The position numbers were made by a program, and so were the translations under genes. Shown in pieces: positions 16,703-25,045 of a stretch of DNA of 34,252 nt; the stretch's first letter is position 1; every line of letters starts with the position of its first letter. The stretch lies in contig DKZA01000045.1 of the NCBI GenBank assembly GCA_002492525.1, positions 1 through 34,252 of the forward strand, in the 5' to 3' direction. Source of the DNA: Lachnospiraceae bacterium UBA7086 (GTDB lineage Bacteria; Bacillota; Clostridia; Lachnospirales; Lachnospiraceae). The notes beneath the pieces were generated by a model, which saw nothing but the letters and a program-made list of their open reading frames with translations, was not told the origin of the DNA and made no database searches.

Positions 16703-16828
16703 GAGATAAGCAGACTCAAAATGCTTCGCATTTTTCGTTCGCGTTGCTCCCTCAAACAGCACAAAGGAAAGATTTACGCCTGCAAGCAGTCGAAATCTTT
16801 CTTTGGCTGTTCTCAGTCTGCTTATCTC
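16703..16828 (-). repeat. Intercistronic nested hairpin repeat, hbd-bcd junction
   Basis: A perfect 14-bp outer stem joins 16703-16716 with 16815-16828; the right arm contains the hbd stop codon and last codons. An inner stem (16757-16775 with 16793-16809) closes on CTGC-AA-GCAG, and a side hairpin AAAATGC-TTC-GCATTTT (16718-16734) is followed by TCGTTCGCG. It shares this architecture and several short blocks with 15375-15515. Confidence 0.7.
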
Positions 16829-17661
16829 GAATAATCAAAGAATCCTACGCCGGTCTTTCTGCCGAGTTTCTTCTCTTCTACCATCTTCTTAAGAAGCGGC
16901 TGCGGAGCGTATTTCTCATCCTTGGTCTCATTGTAGAGAACTTCCATGATAGCAAGGCAGATATCCAGGCCGATCAGATCGCCTAAGTGAAGCGGTCCCA
17001 TGGGATGAGATGCACCAAGCTGCATAGCCACATCAATATCCTCAGCGGAAGCGGTTCCTGCGTCAAGCACGCCGATTGCCTCGTTGATCATCGGAATCAG
17101 GATTCTGTTTACCACGAAACCGGGCGCTTCTTTCACCTGTACAGGTGTCTTGCCAATCTCTGTAGCGATAGCGGTAATCTTATCTACCATCTCCTGAGGA
17201 GTGTTCTCGCCCCTGATCACTTCCACTAACTTCATCCTGTCTGCCGGATTGAAGAAGTGCATACCGATCATCGGTCTGTCAAGACCCTCGCCGATCTTGG
17301 TGATGGAAAGAGAAGAGGTGTTGGATGCAAACATGCAGTCCTTCTTCACGATACCCATCAGCTCTTTGAAGATAGCCTGCTTAATCTCCATCTTCTCCAG
17401 AGCCACTTCCACGATCAGGTCGCAGTCTGTGCAAATGTTATTCAGGCCTGTGGTAATCTTGCCCATAACCTCGTCAGCCTTCTCCTGCGTGATTTTCTCT
17501 TTTCCTACCAGGAAATTCATGTTCTTCTGAATCTTAGCCTTGCCGCCTTCTGCGTACTCTTCTTTGATATCGCAAAGGCAGACTTCATAACCGTCTGTCA
17601 TGGCAAATGCCTGTGCAATACCGGAACCCATGGTTCCTGCACCGATAATACCTACTTTCAT
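16822..17661 (-). CDS. hbd: 3-hydroxybutyryl-CoA dehydrogenase
   Basis: This 279-residue enzyme reduces acetoacetyl-CoA to 3-hydroxybutyryl-CoA with NAD(P)H. It has the Rossmann start VGIIGAGTMGSGIAQ (GxGxxG), the catalytic pair H135 in MHFFNPA and E147 in LVEVIRG, APGFVVNRI, and the C-terminal helical domain with GPLHLGDLIGLD. GGAGG lies 7 nt before the ATG. It is 44 nt after the 72-residue gene. The stop codon is inside the 5' arm (mRNA sense) of the hairpin at 16703-16828. Confidence 0.97.
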   Translation of the reverse strand: MKVGIIGAGTMGSGIAQAFAMTDGYEVCLCDIKEEYAEGGKAKIQKNMNFLVGKEKITQEKADEVMGKITTGLNNICTDCDLIVEVALEKMEIKQAIFKELMGIVKKDCMFASNTSSLSITKIGEGLDRPMIGMHFFNPADRMKLVEVIRGENTPQEMVDKITAIATEIGKTPVQVKEAPGFVVNRILIPMINEAIGVLDAGTASAEDIDVAMQLGASHPMGPLHLGDLIGLDICLAIMEVLYNETKDEKYAPQPLLKKMVEEKKLGRKTGVGFFDYSR

Positions 17662-17705
17662 TGTAGTTCCTCCTTTTATTGAATTAAATTGTCACTTCTG
17701 TCTCT

Positions 17706-17924
17706 TTATTTTTCCTTACACTTAATACCGTAATTCCCTCTGCTACCTGTCTCATATCCCCTGTAAATTTCATAGGATACTCCATCAATGATCACTTCAT
17801 CCTCTCCGGAAAACTCATACTGCCAGTTGTTCTCGCCACAGTATCTGGCAATCGCATCCTTGGAAGCCTCATCAGTCGGGTATACCGAGGCGTTTTCATA
17901 GGGAACCCAAAACGATTTCTTCAT
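17706..17924 (-). CDS. 72-residue protein within the butyrate operon, DUF4318-like
   Basis: Start chosen at ATG 17924, which follows GAGG by 5 nt; an ATG at 17948 lacks a site. The small soluble protein (MKKSFWVPYENASVYPTD..., then DAIARYCGENNWQYEFSG, EVIIDGVSYEI, RGYETGSRGNYGIKCKEK) resembles, from memory, the short DUF4318 family of Firmicutes; I cannot verify that. It lies 26 nt after crt and 44 nt before hbd, so it must be co-transcribed. Nothing in it suggests catalysis: no conserved acid/base cluster, one or two cysteines. A role in modulating a neighbouring enzyme is possible but unproven. Confidence 0.7.
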   Translation of the reverse strand: MKKSFWVPYENASVYPTDEASKDAIARYCGENNWQYEFSGEDEVIIDGVSYEIYRGYETGSRGNYGIKCKEK

Positions 17925-17950
17925 ATACACCTCTCTAAACTGAAACATAT

Positions 17951-18736
17951 CTATGCGTTCTTAAACGGTTCCTTTACTTTCTCTTTGTTCTTGTCAAGGA
18001 AAAATGCCATACCATACTTCTGGTCTTCTGTCTCGAAGCAATCGCCAAACAGCTTCTCTTCGATCACAATTGCCTCATCCATGCCGGCTTCCAGACCATC
18101 ATTGATGGCTTTCTTGCAGTTGCGTACGGCGATAGGTGCGTTCTTGGCAATACCTGCTGCCATCTTCTCCGCTGCCGCCATCAGCTCCGCCTGCGGATAA
18201 ACTGCATTGACAAGACCGATTCTGAGCGCTTCGTCCGCCTTGATGTTTCTGGCCGTATAGATCATCTGCTTCGCCATGCCGGGTCCTACGATTCTGGCAA
18301 GCCTCTGGGTACCGCCAAATCCCGGGGTGATACCAAGACCAACCTCAGGCTGTCCAAACACTGCATTGTCGGAACAGATTCTGATATCACAGCTCATGGA
18401 AATCTCACAGCCGCCGCCTAAAGCGAAACCATTGACTGCCGCGATCACCGGAATCGGGAAGGTCTCTAATTTACGGAACACATCGTTACCCTTCTTACCA
18501 AATGCCTCGCCCTCAGCCTTGGTGAGCGTGCTCATCTCACCGATATCCGCACCGGCCACAAAAGATTTCTCGCCCGCACCGGTCAGAATCAGACATCTGA
18601 CTTCCTTTAAATCCACCGCGTCAAGAGTCTTGTCCAGTTCATCAAGTACGGTAGAATTCAGGGCGTTCAGCGCCTTCTCGCGGTTGATCGTAATAATACC
18701 AACCTGTCCCTTTACTTCATATAATACAAATTCCAT
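17951..18736 (-). CDS. crt: 3-hydroxybutyryl-CoA dehydratase (crotonase)
   Basis: The 261-residue crotonase removes water from 3-hydroxybutyryl-CoA to give crotonyl-CoA. The oxyanion-hole segments (AGADIGEM and FALGGGCEI) and both catalytic glutamates (E111 in GGGCEIS and E131 in GQPEVGLG) are present, followed by GFGGTQRL. AGGAG lies 6 nt before the ATG. Operon position after thl supports Crt rather than another enoyl-CoA hydratase. The thl-crt gap of 159 nt holds two strong hairpins. Confidence 0.96.
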   Translation of the reverse strand: MEFVLYEVKGQVGIITINREKALNALNSTVLDELDKTLDAVDLKEVRCLILTGAGEKSFVAGADIGEMSTLTKAEGEAFGKKGNDVFRKLETFPIPVIAAVNGFALGGGCEISMSCDIRICSDNAVFGQPEVGLGITPGFGGTQRLARIVGPGMAKQMIYTARNIKADEALRIGLVNAVYPQAELMAAAEKMAAGIAKNAPIAVRNCKKAINDGLEAGMDEAIVIEEKLFGDCFETEDQKYGMAFFLDKNKEKVKEPFKNA

Positions 18737-18789
18737 ACTTACTCCTATCTGTCTGTTTCTTCAGACACACTATGTTTTAACGCCATGCA

Positions 18790-18877
18790 GAGAATGACCG
18801 CCTTATGGTCATTCTCTTAAACGAGACTTAGAACATCTTGGCGTCCTGCCCAATGGCGGGACGTCTTTAGATGTTCT
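18790..18877 (-). other. Two hairpins in the thl-crt intercistronic gap
   Basis: Reading on the plus strand, GAGAATGACC (18790-18799) pairs perfectly with GGTCATTCTC (18807-18816). A second, longer structure joins AGAACATCT (18830-18838) with AGATGTTCT (18869-18877) and inside it CGTCC-T-GCC with GGC-G-GGACG. Neither has a T-tail in the mRNA direction, so they look like stability or processing elements rather than terminators. Confidence 0.75.
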
Positions 18878-18895
18878 TCTCGCAAATTTACTTTT

Positions 18896-20074
18896 TTACA
18901 TTTCCACTATAGTTGCGCAGCCCATACCGCCGCCGATACACAGTGTTGCAAGACCCTTCTTCGCGCCTTTCGCCTGCATCTCATGAAGCAGTGTTACCAG
19001 AATACGGGCACCGGATGCTCCTACAGGATGTCCGAGTGCGATGGCACCGCCGTTAGGATTCAGCTGTTTTGCCACATCAATACCCAGTTCTCTGCCCACT
19101 GCCACTGACTGTGCTGCAAATGCCTCGTTCGCCTCGATGATGTCAAAGTCCTCAATCTTATAGCCGGCCTTTGCCATAACTTTCTTCGTAGCCGGAACAG
19201 GACCGATACCCATGATATCAGGTCTGCATCCTGCAAGCGCACCTGCCACAAAAGTAGCCATCGGCTTAACGCCTAATTCTTCGGCCTTCTCCTCGCTCAT
19301 AACAACGATTGCCGCCGCACCGTCATTGATACCGGAAGCATTACCTGCTGTCACAAAGCCATCGGGATTGATCGGACGAAGCTTCTGTAAACCTTCGATG
19401 GTAGAACCCGGTCTCGGTCCCTCGTCAACCTTAAACTCAACCATCTCTTTTTTCTTCTTGACCATAACCGGTACGATCTCTTTGTCAAAAGCACCGCTCT
19501 TCTGAGCCGCTTCTGCCTTCAACTGGCTGTTTAAAGCGAACTCATCGAGTTCTTCACGGGTAAGGCCCCACTCTCTGCAGATATTATCAGCCGTCATAAT
19601 CATATGATAATCATTAAAAGCATCCCACAATGCATCTTTGATCATGGTATCCACCAGAGTACCATTGTTCATTCTGTAACCGTAACGGCCCTGCATGACT
19701 GCGTAAGGAGCCATAGACATGTTCTCCATACCGCCTGCCACTACGATATCCGCATCACCGGCCTGAATCATCTGTGCAGCCATGTTGACACAGTTTAATC
19801 CGGAACCGCATACCACGTTAATCGTAACTGCCGGAACCTCATTGGGAATACCCGCCTTGATGGAAGACTGGCGGGCAACATTCTGTCCGAGACCTGCCTG
19901 AATAACGCATCCCATGTATACCTGATCGACCTTATCAGGAGCCACGCCTGCTCTGTTAAGCGCCTCCTTGATTACGATCGCGCCGAGTTCCGGTGCCGGT
20001 GTGGTGCTCAAGCCACCGCCCATGGTACCAATCGCCGTACGGCAAGCGCCCGCTAAAACAACTTTTTTTGCCAT
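18896..20074 (-). CDS. thl: Acetyl-CoA C-acetyltransferase (thiolase)
   Basis: The 392-residue thiolase condenses two acetyl-CoA to acetoacetyl-CoA, the entry step of butyrate synthesis. Catalytic residues are visible: C89 in NVVCGSGLNCV, H349 in ALGHPVGASGARI and C379 in TLCIGGGMG. ATG 20074 is chosen because GGAGG lies 6 nt upstream; the upstream ATG at 20089 overlaps that site. It is the first gene of the operon, preceded by a good promoter (20184-20212) and an inverted repeat that may be an operator. Confidence 0.97.
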   Translation of the reverse strand: MAKKVVLAGACRTAIGTMGGGLSTTPAPELGAIVIKEALNRAGVAPDKVDQVYMGCVIQAGLGQNVARQSSIKAGIPNEVPAVTINVVCGSGLNCVNMAAQMIQAGDADIVVAGGMENMSMAPYAVMQGRYGYRMNNGTLVDTMIKDALWDAFNDYHMIMTADNICREWGLTREELDEFALNSQLKAEAAQKSGAFDKEIVPVMVKKKKEMVEFKVDEGPRPGSTIEGLQKLRPINPDGFVTAGNASGINDGAAAIVVMSEEKAEELGVKPMATFVAGALAGCRPDIMGIGPVPATKKVMAKAGYKIEDFDIIEANEAFAAQSVAVGRELGIDVAKQLNPNGGAIALGHPVGASGARILVTLLHEMQAKGAKKGLATLCIGGGMGCATIVEM

Positions 20075-20131
20075 CTCTCTCTCCTCCATTTTGTCATGAT
20101 TATTTTGTATTGTTTTTTATAAAAAGCCCTG

Positions 20132-20148
20132 TTATCAAGGCTTGACAA
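20132..20148. promoter_or_regulatory. Candidate operator in the thl leader
   Basis: TTATCAAGGCTTGACAA is an imperfect palindrome in the 5' leader of thl, about 30-45 nt after the predicted start. Its half sites (TTATCAA, TTGTCAA) resemble the Rex half site TTGTTAA, but the spacer is 3 rather than 4 nt, so assignment to Rex is weak. On the mRNA strand the adjoining AGCC...GGGCT plus TTTTTA could also form a weak attenuator. Confidence 0.35.
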
Positions 20149-20183
20149 CGATTGTTATTTTTTTATCATTGTCTACCGCCCCT

Positions 20184-20212
20184 ATTGTATCATAGGGATA
20201 CTTATTTTGCAA
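20184..20212 (-). promoter_or_regulatory. Promoter of the thl butyrate operon
   Basis: TTGCAA (20212-20207), 17-nt spacer, TACAAT (20189-20184) preceded by TGA (extended -10). The -35 overlaps the last codons of the M23 peptidase gene. Predicted start near 20177, leader about 100 nt. Confidence 0.65.
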
Positions 20213-21314
20213 TCGTCTTTCCGTTCTGCAGCCGGGTTTTTTGGTAATCCTCCACCGCGGGATCAAGCATCTGCACCACCCTTTTCCACTCTCTGGAATC
20301 ACCCACCTTGGCTGCCTTACTGCGATTTTTGTAAAGAAATTTGGTCAACTCATAGCAGTCAATCCAGATCTCATTATCGCTCTCTTTCTGGGACTCATCG
20401 AAAATAAGCTGTAATCCCCAGTGCAAGTGTACCGTCTTAATATTATTTACATTTTCCTTGGCACTGTAACCGGTATGTCCCATATAACCGATCACATCGC
20501 CGGCAGTCACCACACTGCCCTCCTTAAGTCCCTCCGCATAAGGATAATTCTGCCTGAGATGAGCATAATAATAGTATCGTTTTCCGTCAAAGCTGCGGAT
20601 ACCGATGCGCCAGCCGCCATACTGATTCCACCCCAATGCCTCCACATAGCCGGACTCCACAGCGATAATGGGTGTGCCGATCATCCCCATCATATCATGC
20701 CCCAGATGCGGTCTGCTGTAACCATAACTGCGTGAAGAGCCAAAATCATCATAGTGGCTGTAATCAAAACCTGCGGCTATGGGAGAAAAAGCTTTCAGCC
20801 CATAATAGCGATGCCAGCTTCCCTCCTCCATCAGAGAAAATTCTCCCACCATTCCGCCAAGAACGGCGGTGTAAGCTTCCAGATAGTAATCATAATATTC
20901 CATGTCCTCTGTCAGTTTCTCTATCGTAGTGGTTCCGTCTTGCAGTTTTTCCGCTGTTTTTTGAATCTCCCCGACACTGTTTTTGTCAAATTTTCCCCCG
21001 TTCTTAGCGCCCACATAAGCAAGCAGTGCAATCCAGTTAAAGTGTATTTCATCCTGATAGGTCGCCACATCCAGATCATAAGCCGCCGTCATGGCCTCAC
21101 AGGTCACATGAAATTCCACCCATTTAATATAGTTACCGTCCGCCGTCACCTCGACCGCCTGCCCGTCTTCCGACTCCCAGGCCCTGCCGCTTCCCTGTCT
21201 GGCAGACTCCTGCCATCTGCCAGACAGTTCCCTGACAATACACACACAACCCAGGGCAAGCAGAAGAATCAGCTCTGCTCTGACAGCCGCCTGCATAAAA
21301 CCTTTTCTTTTCAT
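20202..21314 (-). CDS. M23-family (LytM-type) peptidase, membrane-anchored
   Basis: About 370 residues. A basic N terminus and one hydrophobic segment (about 12-30) suggest a signal anchor; the rest is outside. The C-terminal zinc-peptidase domain has HLGHD (metal ligands H203 and D207), H252 in AHLRQ and HLHWG (H296, H298), the full set for an active M23 enzyme that cuts peptidoglycan cross-bridges. The middle region (about 55-170) is unassigned and helical. A GTG at 21326 is an alternative start; neither has a strong ribosome site. It is divergent from the DUF1576 gene and its last codons hold the -35 of thl. Confidence 0.85.
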   Translation of the reverse strand: MKRKGFMQAAVRAELILLLALGCVCIVRELSGRWQESARQGSGRAWESEDGQAVEVTADGNYIKWVEFHVTCEAMTAAYDLDVATYQDEIHFNWIALLAYVGAKNGGKFDKNSVGEIQKTAEKLQDGTTTIEKLTEDMEYYDYYLEAYTAVLGGMVGEFSLMEEGSWHRYYGLKAFSPIAAGFDYSHYDDFGSSRSYGYSRPHLGHDMMGMIGTPIIAVESGYVEALGWNQYGGWRIGIRSFDGKRYYYYAHLRQNYPYAEGLKEGSVVTAGDVIGYMGHTGYSAKENVNNIKTVHLHWGLQLIFDESQKESDNEIWIDCYELTKFLYKNRSKAAKVGDSREWKRVVQMLDPAVEDYQKTRLQNGKTIAK

Positions 21315-21385
21315 CCCACGTTTCACCCATCCACTTTATCGTAAATAATATATGAAGAAAGACATAGAGATATGTTGCCCGGGTA

Positions 21386-21394
21386 TGTTATACT
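21386..21394 (+). promoter_or_regulatory. Extended -10 element for the DUF1576 gene
   Basis: TGTTATACT matches an extended -10; no good -35 at 16-18 nt. The leader that follows holds an inverted repeat (GCAGTGC at 21411-21417 with GCACTGC at 21420-21426) before the AAGGAGG ribosome site at 21454-21460. Confidence 0.4.
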
Positions 21395-21468
21395 GTTCAC
21401 AAGGCAATGAGCAGTGCGTGCACTGCGAAGTAAGCAGAACTCATACCTTGAGCAAGGAGGATATGTGC

Positions 21469-22755
21469 ATGACCAATAGAATCCGGGAAATACTAAAGGG
21501 GCAGGAGCTATTTCAGTTTTGTATCGCTACCGTAATTTTCCTCATAATAACCGCCTTACTTCTTGCATCACCAAAAGAAATTGCCGCAGGTATGATAACC
21601 ATCATTCTGACCAGAGACGCTCTGGTCACAGACTACTTTGCTCTGGCAGGCTTTGGTGCTGCTTTCTTCAATGCGGGCCTGGTAATGGGACTGGGTATCT
21701 TCATCATCAAGCGCCTGAAAATTCCCTTCACGGGTTTCACCATGGCGGTTCTCTTCATCAACGCAGGATTTGCATTATTTGGCAAAAACCCTATTAATGT
21801 AATGCCCATGCTGTTGGGCACCTGGCTGTATGCAAAATTCCACAATGCGGGTATGAATCGCTATATCTACACCGCACTCTTCGGTTCCTGCCTTGCACCT
21901 ATGGTAACAGAACTGGTATATCTTCTGCCATTCGGCTTTTGGAGCAATCTGCTGTGCGCCATATCCGTTGGTATCTTTATGGGTTTTGTGCTGCCGCCCC
22001 TTTCTGTACATACCGCTTCCATGCACATGGGTTATAACCTGTTTAACATGGGATTTGCCGGCGGTCTCTTAGCCTTTGTAATGGTCTGCATCCTGCAATC
22101 CTTCGGCCTTGCAAGCAGCAGTGTGTTCATTTGGAGTTACGGCCAGCCCTTCTGGCTGGCGGCAGGTCTGTACGCATATTTCGCTGCGGCCTTTCTCTAT
22201 GGGTTGTTTATCAACCATGGTTCTCTGAAACCTTTACTTGTCCTGTTCAAACATCCGGGCCGGGCAGTAGCGGACTTTGTCCTGATGGACGGTGCAGGAA
22301 CTACCCTGCTTAACATGGGCATCACCGGCTGTGTCTGCACCACCTACATTCTCCTGATCGGCGGAGACCTGTCCGGACCGGTAATCGGAAGTATTCTCAC
22401 GGTATTTGGTTTTGCCGCTTTCGGTGTTCATGTACGCAATTATCTTCCAGTACTTCTGGGGGTATATCTATCCACCTTCTTAAACCATACACTGCCCACC
22501 ACCCCAGGCATACAGATGGGTGCCGTCTTTGCCGCCGGACTTTCTCCGATAGCCGGGCAGTTTGGTATTTTTGCCGGGCTCATAGCCGGTATGCTGCACG
22601 CGGCAGTGGTGATGTGCACCTCTTCCCTCTATGGGGGCTTAAATCTGTATAACAGCGGTTTCAGCACCGGACTGGTAGCTATTGTCCTGGTACCGGCCCT
22701 GGAAAGTTTTATCAAGGGATATAAGATCAAAAAAGATAACAGAAACAATCGTTGA
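21469..22755 (+). CDS. DUF1576 multi-pass membrane protein
   Basis: The 428-residue integral membrane protein has about ten or more hydrophobic spans and glycine-rich re-entrant-looking stretches, for example SMHMGYNLFNMGFAGG and GIQMGAVFAAGLSPIAGQFG. The two halves show similar patterns (LNMGITG, NLFNMGF, NLYNSGF), suggesting an internal duplication as in many transporters. I assign DUF1576 from overall resemblance; the substrate is unknown. ATG 21469 is chosen because AAGGAGG ends 8 nt before it. An in-frame ATG at 21352 has no ribosome site and would add a cysteine-rich leader. The next gene starts 12 nt after its stop, so the two form an operon. Confidence 0.8.
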   Translation: MTNRIREILKGQELFQFCIATVIFLIITALLLASPKEIAAGMITIILTRDALVTDYFALAGFGAAFFNAGLVMGLGIFIIKRLKIPFTGFTMAVLFINAGFALFGKNPINVMPMLLGTWLYAKFHNAGMNRYIYTALFGSCLAPMVTELVYLLPFGFWSNLLCAISVGIFMGFVLPPLSVHTASMHMGYNLFNMGFAGGLLAFVMVCILQSFGLASSSVFIWSYGQPFWLAAGLYAYFAAAFLYGLFINHGSLKPLLVLFKHPGRAVADFVLMDGAGTTLLNMGITGCVCTTYILLIGGDLSGPVIGSILTVFGFAAFGVHVRNYLPVLLGVYLSTFLNHTLPTTPGIQMGAVFAAGLSPIAGQFGIFAGLIAGMLHAAVVMCTSSLYGGLNLYNSGFSTGLVAIVLVPALESFIKGYKIKKDNRNNR

Positions 22756-22767
22756 CAGAAAGGCAGG

Positions 22768-23124
22768 ATGACTGTTATGACACATGAAGAAAAAAAGACA
22801 GCAAAGATCGTAGAAGAAATGACTATGTTTTTCTTTGCTCTGGAAGCCACTTATATTGATACCAGAATCGAACGTAAAGAAGAGCAGGTAATCATCCGTG
22901 TGGAGGCGGATTTTGATCCGGCCTACGCAGATAAACTCTCCCATCTGGAACACTATCTGAACGGACAAAAAAATGACGGCATGGAAGACATCTACTGGGA
23001 ACTGGCCGGCAGCGGAGATCCCGGCGAGACCAGCCAGCTTCTTTTGGTGGGCATGATGATTGACCAGGCTGAGATTACCATCCGGCAAAACTGTGTGAAA
23101 ATGTGTCTGGTCCGCAATTTATAG
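22768..23124 (+). CDS. 118-residue partner of the DUF1576 protein, unknown
   Basis: A small soluble alpha/beta protein (about 118 residues; ATG 22777 is an alternative start) with an N-terminal helix (KKTAKIVEEMTMFFFALEATYIDTR), short strands (EEQVIIRVEADF) and GSGDPGETSQLLLVGMMIDQAEI. It has no signal or membrane segment. The 12-nt gap to the DUF1576 gene suggests a cytoplasmic partner or regulator of that membrane protein. Its last 6 nt overlap the end of the convergent CotH gene. I do not recognise a named family. Confidence 0.75.
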   Translation: MTVMTHEEKKTAKIVEEMTMFFFALEATYIDTRIERKEEQVIIRVEADFDPAYADKLSHLEHYLNGQKNDGMEDIYWELAGSGDPGETSQLLLVGMMIDQAEITIRQNCVKMCLVRNL

Positions 23125-24945
23125 TTCTTTATACTTGTTCCCGTAAAGCACTGTATCTTCACTGACAGGTTCCCTTTGATACCTCTTACCACTATCATAC
23201 AGGAACTCTTCACAATAGAAACGGTCGCCGGCCTCTCGTATGATTTCGTCCGGTATGGTTTCACCGTCTTTTATCCAATATTCCGTATCGCGGTATCCTA
23301 TTGATGAAGTATTGACAAAAATTACCCTATGGTATTGACCGTCTTCATAATGATTTAAAAAATCTGCCACCAGATCCAGTCTCTCCTGCATATAAGAAAG
23401 CAGGTATGGATATGCCTCCTCATAAGTACTGTACAAATCGGTGTGATGTCCCCTGGCCTCCCAGCGGCATATATCCATCTCACGGGACGACTGCAGATAA
23501 TCAGCCATAGAAGGCACGACCTCGTCTATATATCTTTGCATTACCGGGCCTGCCGATTCATTAAACCGATCAACCACCAGTTCCCGGAAATACTTTACCG
23601 CAAACAATTCCTCACTGTAACCAGACGGGTATGCACAAAGTTCCGCCAGATACCCTCTGTCATGTCTGCCGAAAGCATTGTCATAATCCCAATATGGCCC
23701 TGCGTACAGCTTACCTCCCTCTTCCTCACTTACTTTATAATAAAATGTGGAAGCGATATTGGAATCAATATTATTAGTAACCGCATCGATCAAATACATA
23801 TTCGCAAAAGATTCCACATCAATATCGTTTTTCAACTCTTCATAATCTTCTTTCGTAATACAAGCATCAATCTTTTGCTTCACCATATTCATATAATCGC
23901 TGATATACGCCGCTTCTTCTTCCGATACTTCCAGCGGTTCCCTGACAATAAAGTTTTCCATACCTTCCACCTGAAAGGCTGCATCATCCTCCTGGATCCT
24001 TCCGGACATCATCTTTTCCAACAGATATCCATCTTTCACGTCAATTCGGCTTTCTCCGAATTCTACCCTCTCACAAACCAGATAATTACCGGCATATTCC
24101 CCGTTCAGATACAAGTCCACATGAAGAGAATCCGCTACATAAGGCACTCCGATCTCCTTACAATAATCATAGACAACCTTATTGCGCAGGTACGTGGGAT
24201 CCAGTGCATTGGCCTGTAAGATATACTTATAAGCAGAACCCATATGCAACACATCCGTGGACTCAAAAAAACGTATCTGGTAACTTTTCTTTTCCGCCTT
24301 GGCAAAACTGGCATTCCCCCGGCTGTTCATCTTAGCCAGAAATCCCTGGCTGTCAACACTGCCATCCGCCAGCACGCATAAGAACTCTCCCCTGTCTTCA
24401 TTCTCCAAAGACTCGTTAAGTTCCTCGATATCACCCATTGTTTCAATAAAGACAGCCGGTAGACTTTCCGACTGCATCAGCGTCAGGGTATAATTCGTTT
24501 CCTCCTGCTTATCCTGCCCTTTGCCGACAATATGCATTTCATATTCCCTGCCAAGTTCGCAGGATGCAAGCGGCTCCCCCGGCACAACCGCCGTACCGTC
24601 TATAGCCACTTCATACACATCTTCGTCAAACCGAAAGAACATCTCTGCCGCTCTGGCACAGGCGGGAAGAAAATAATACGCTTTATCTCCATTGACATAC
24701 AGTTTCAAGTCACCGGCATCTGACAAAGACAGCTCATGCAGAGAAATATCCAGGTATCCTTCATAATCCTTCAGGGTCTGCGGCAGATCCGCAGTCTCTG
24801 CCTCCGCCGCCGTCTCCACGCCCTCAGCAAACTTAAGATCAGCCAACCGTTCGGAACTGATCAAAGATACAGATAAAATGCCAAAAAGACTGCATAGAAA
24901 TAATAAATATACTCTTTTTTTATGATGTACACATATTTTATCCAT
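23119..24945 (-). CDS. CotH-like kinase family protein, secreted
   Basis: The 608-residue protein has an N-terminal hydrophobic signal or anchor (about 11-31), a region with cadherin-like or sugar-binding-like beta strands (about 55-165) and a CotH domain (about 170-540). CotH marks are visible: RGNASFAKAEKKSYQIRF, LRNKVVYDYCKEIG, VDLYLNGEYAGNYLVCERVE and GPYWDYDNAFGRHD, the last holding the DxD-type metal-binding aspartates of the active site. In Bacillus CotH phosphorylates spore-coat proteins; in gut Firmicutes related secreted proteins are attached to cell-surface systems. No spore-coat gene is adjacent. The Shine-Dalgarno is weak. Confidence 0.85.
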   Translation of the reverse strand: MDKICVHHKKRVYLLFLCSLFGILSVSLISSERLADLKFAEGVETAAEAETADLPQTLKDYEGYLDISLHELSLSDAGDLKLYVNGDKAYYFLPACARAAEMFFRFDEDVYEVAIDGTAVVPGEPLASCELGREYEMHIVGKGQDKQEETNYTLTLMQSESLPAVFIETMGDIEELNESLENEDRGEFLCVLADGSVDSQGFLAKMNSRGNASFAKAEKKSYQIRFFESTDVLHMGSAYKYILQANALDPTYLRNKVVYDYCKEIGVPYVADSLHVDLYLNGEYAGNYLVCERVEFGESRIDVKDGYLLEKMMSGRIQEDDAAFQVEGMENFIVREPLEVSEEEAAYISDYMNMVKQKIDACITKEDYEELKNDIDVESFANMYLIDAVTNNIDSNIASTFYYKVSEEEGGKLYAGPYWDYDNAFGRHDRGYLAELCAYPSGYSEELFAVKYFRELVVDRFNESAGPVMQRYIDEVVPSMADYLQSSREMDICRWEARGHHTDLYSTYEEAYPYLLSYMQERLDLVADFLNHYEDGQYHRVIFVNTSSIGYRDTEYWIKDGETIPDEIIREAGDRFYCEEFLYDSGKRYQREPVSEDTVLYGNKYKEL

Positions 24946-24990
24946 AAGCTATCTGTCTATCCAAAACCCCGCTGTCCAAATTCATAACGA

Positions 24991-25020
24991 AACGGCAGAG
25001 ATATCAAACTCCCTGCCGTT
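24991..25020 (-). terminator. Possible terminator after hpf
   Basis: AACGGCAG (25020-25013, minus) pairs with CTGCCGTT (24998-24991) around a 14-nt loop, but the tail TTTCGTTATG is weak. Confidence 0.45.
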
Positions 25021-25045
25021 ACAGTCTTTCCCGCAAAAAACAATA

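Noticed and set aside
21352..21468. Longer DUF1576 protein with a cysteine-rich N-terminal leader
   Set aside because: ATG 21352 has no ribosome site, whereas AAGGAGG stands at ideal distance before ATG 21469, and the extra part covers the probable promoter.
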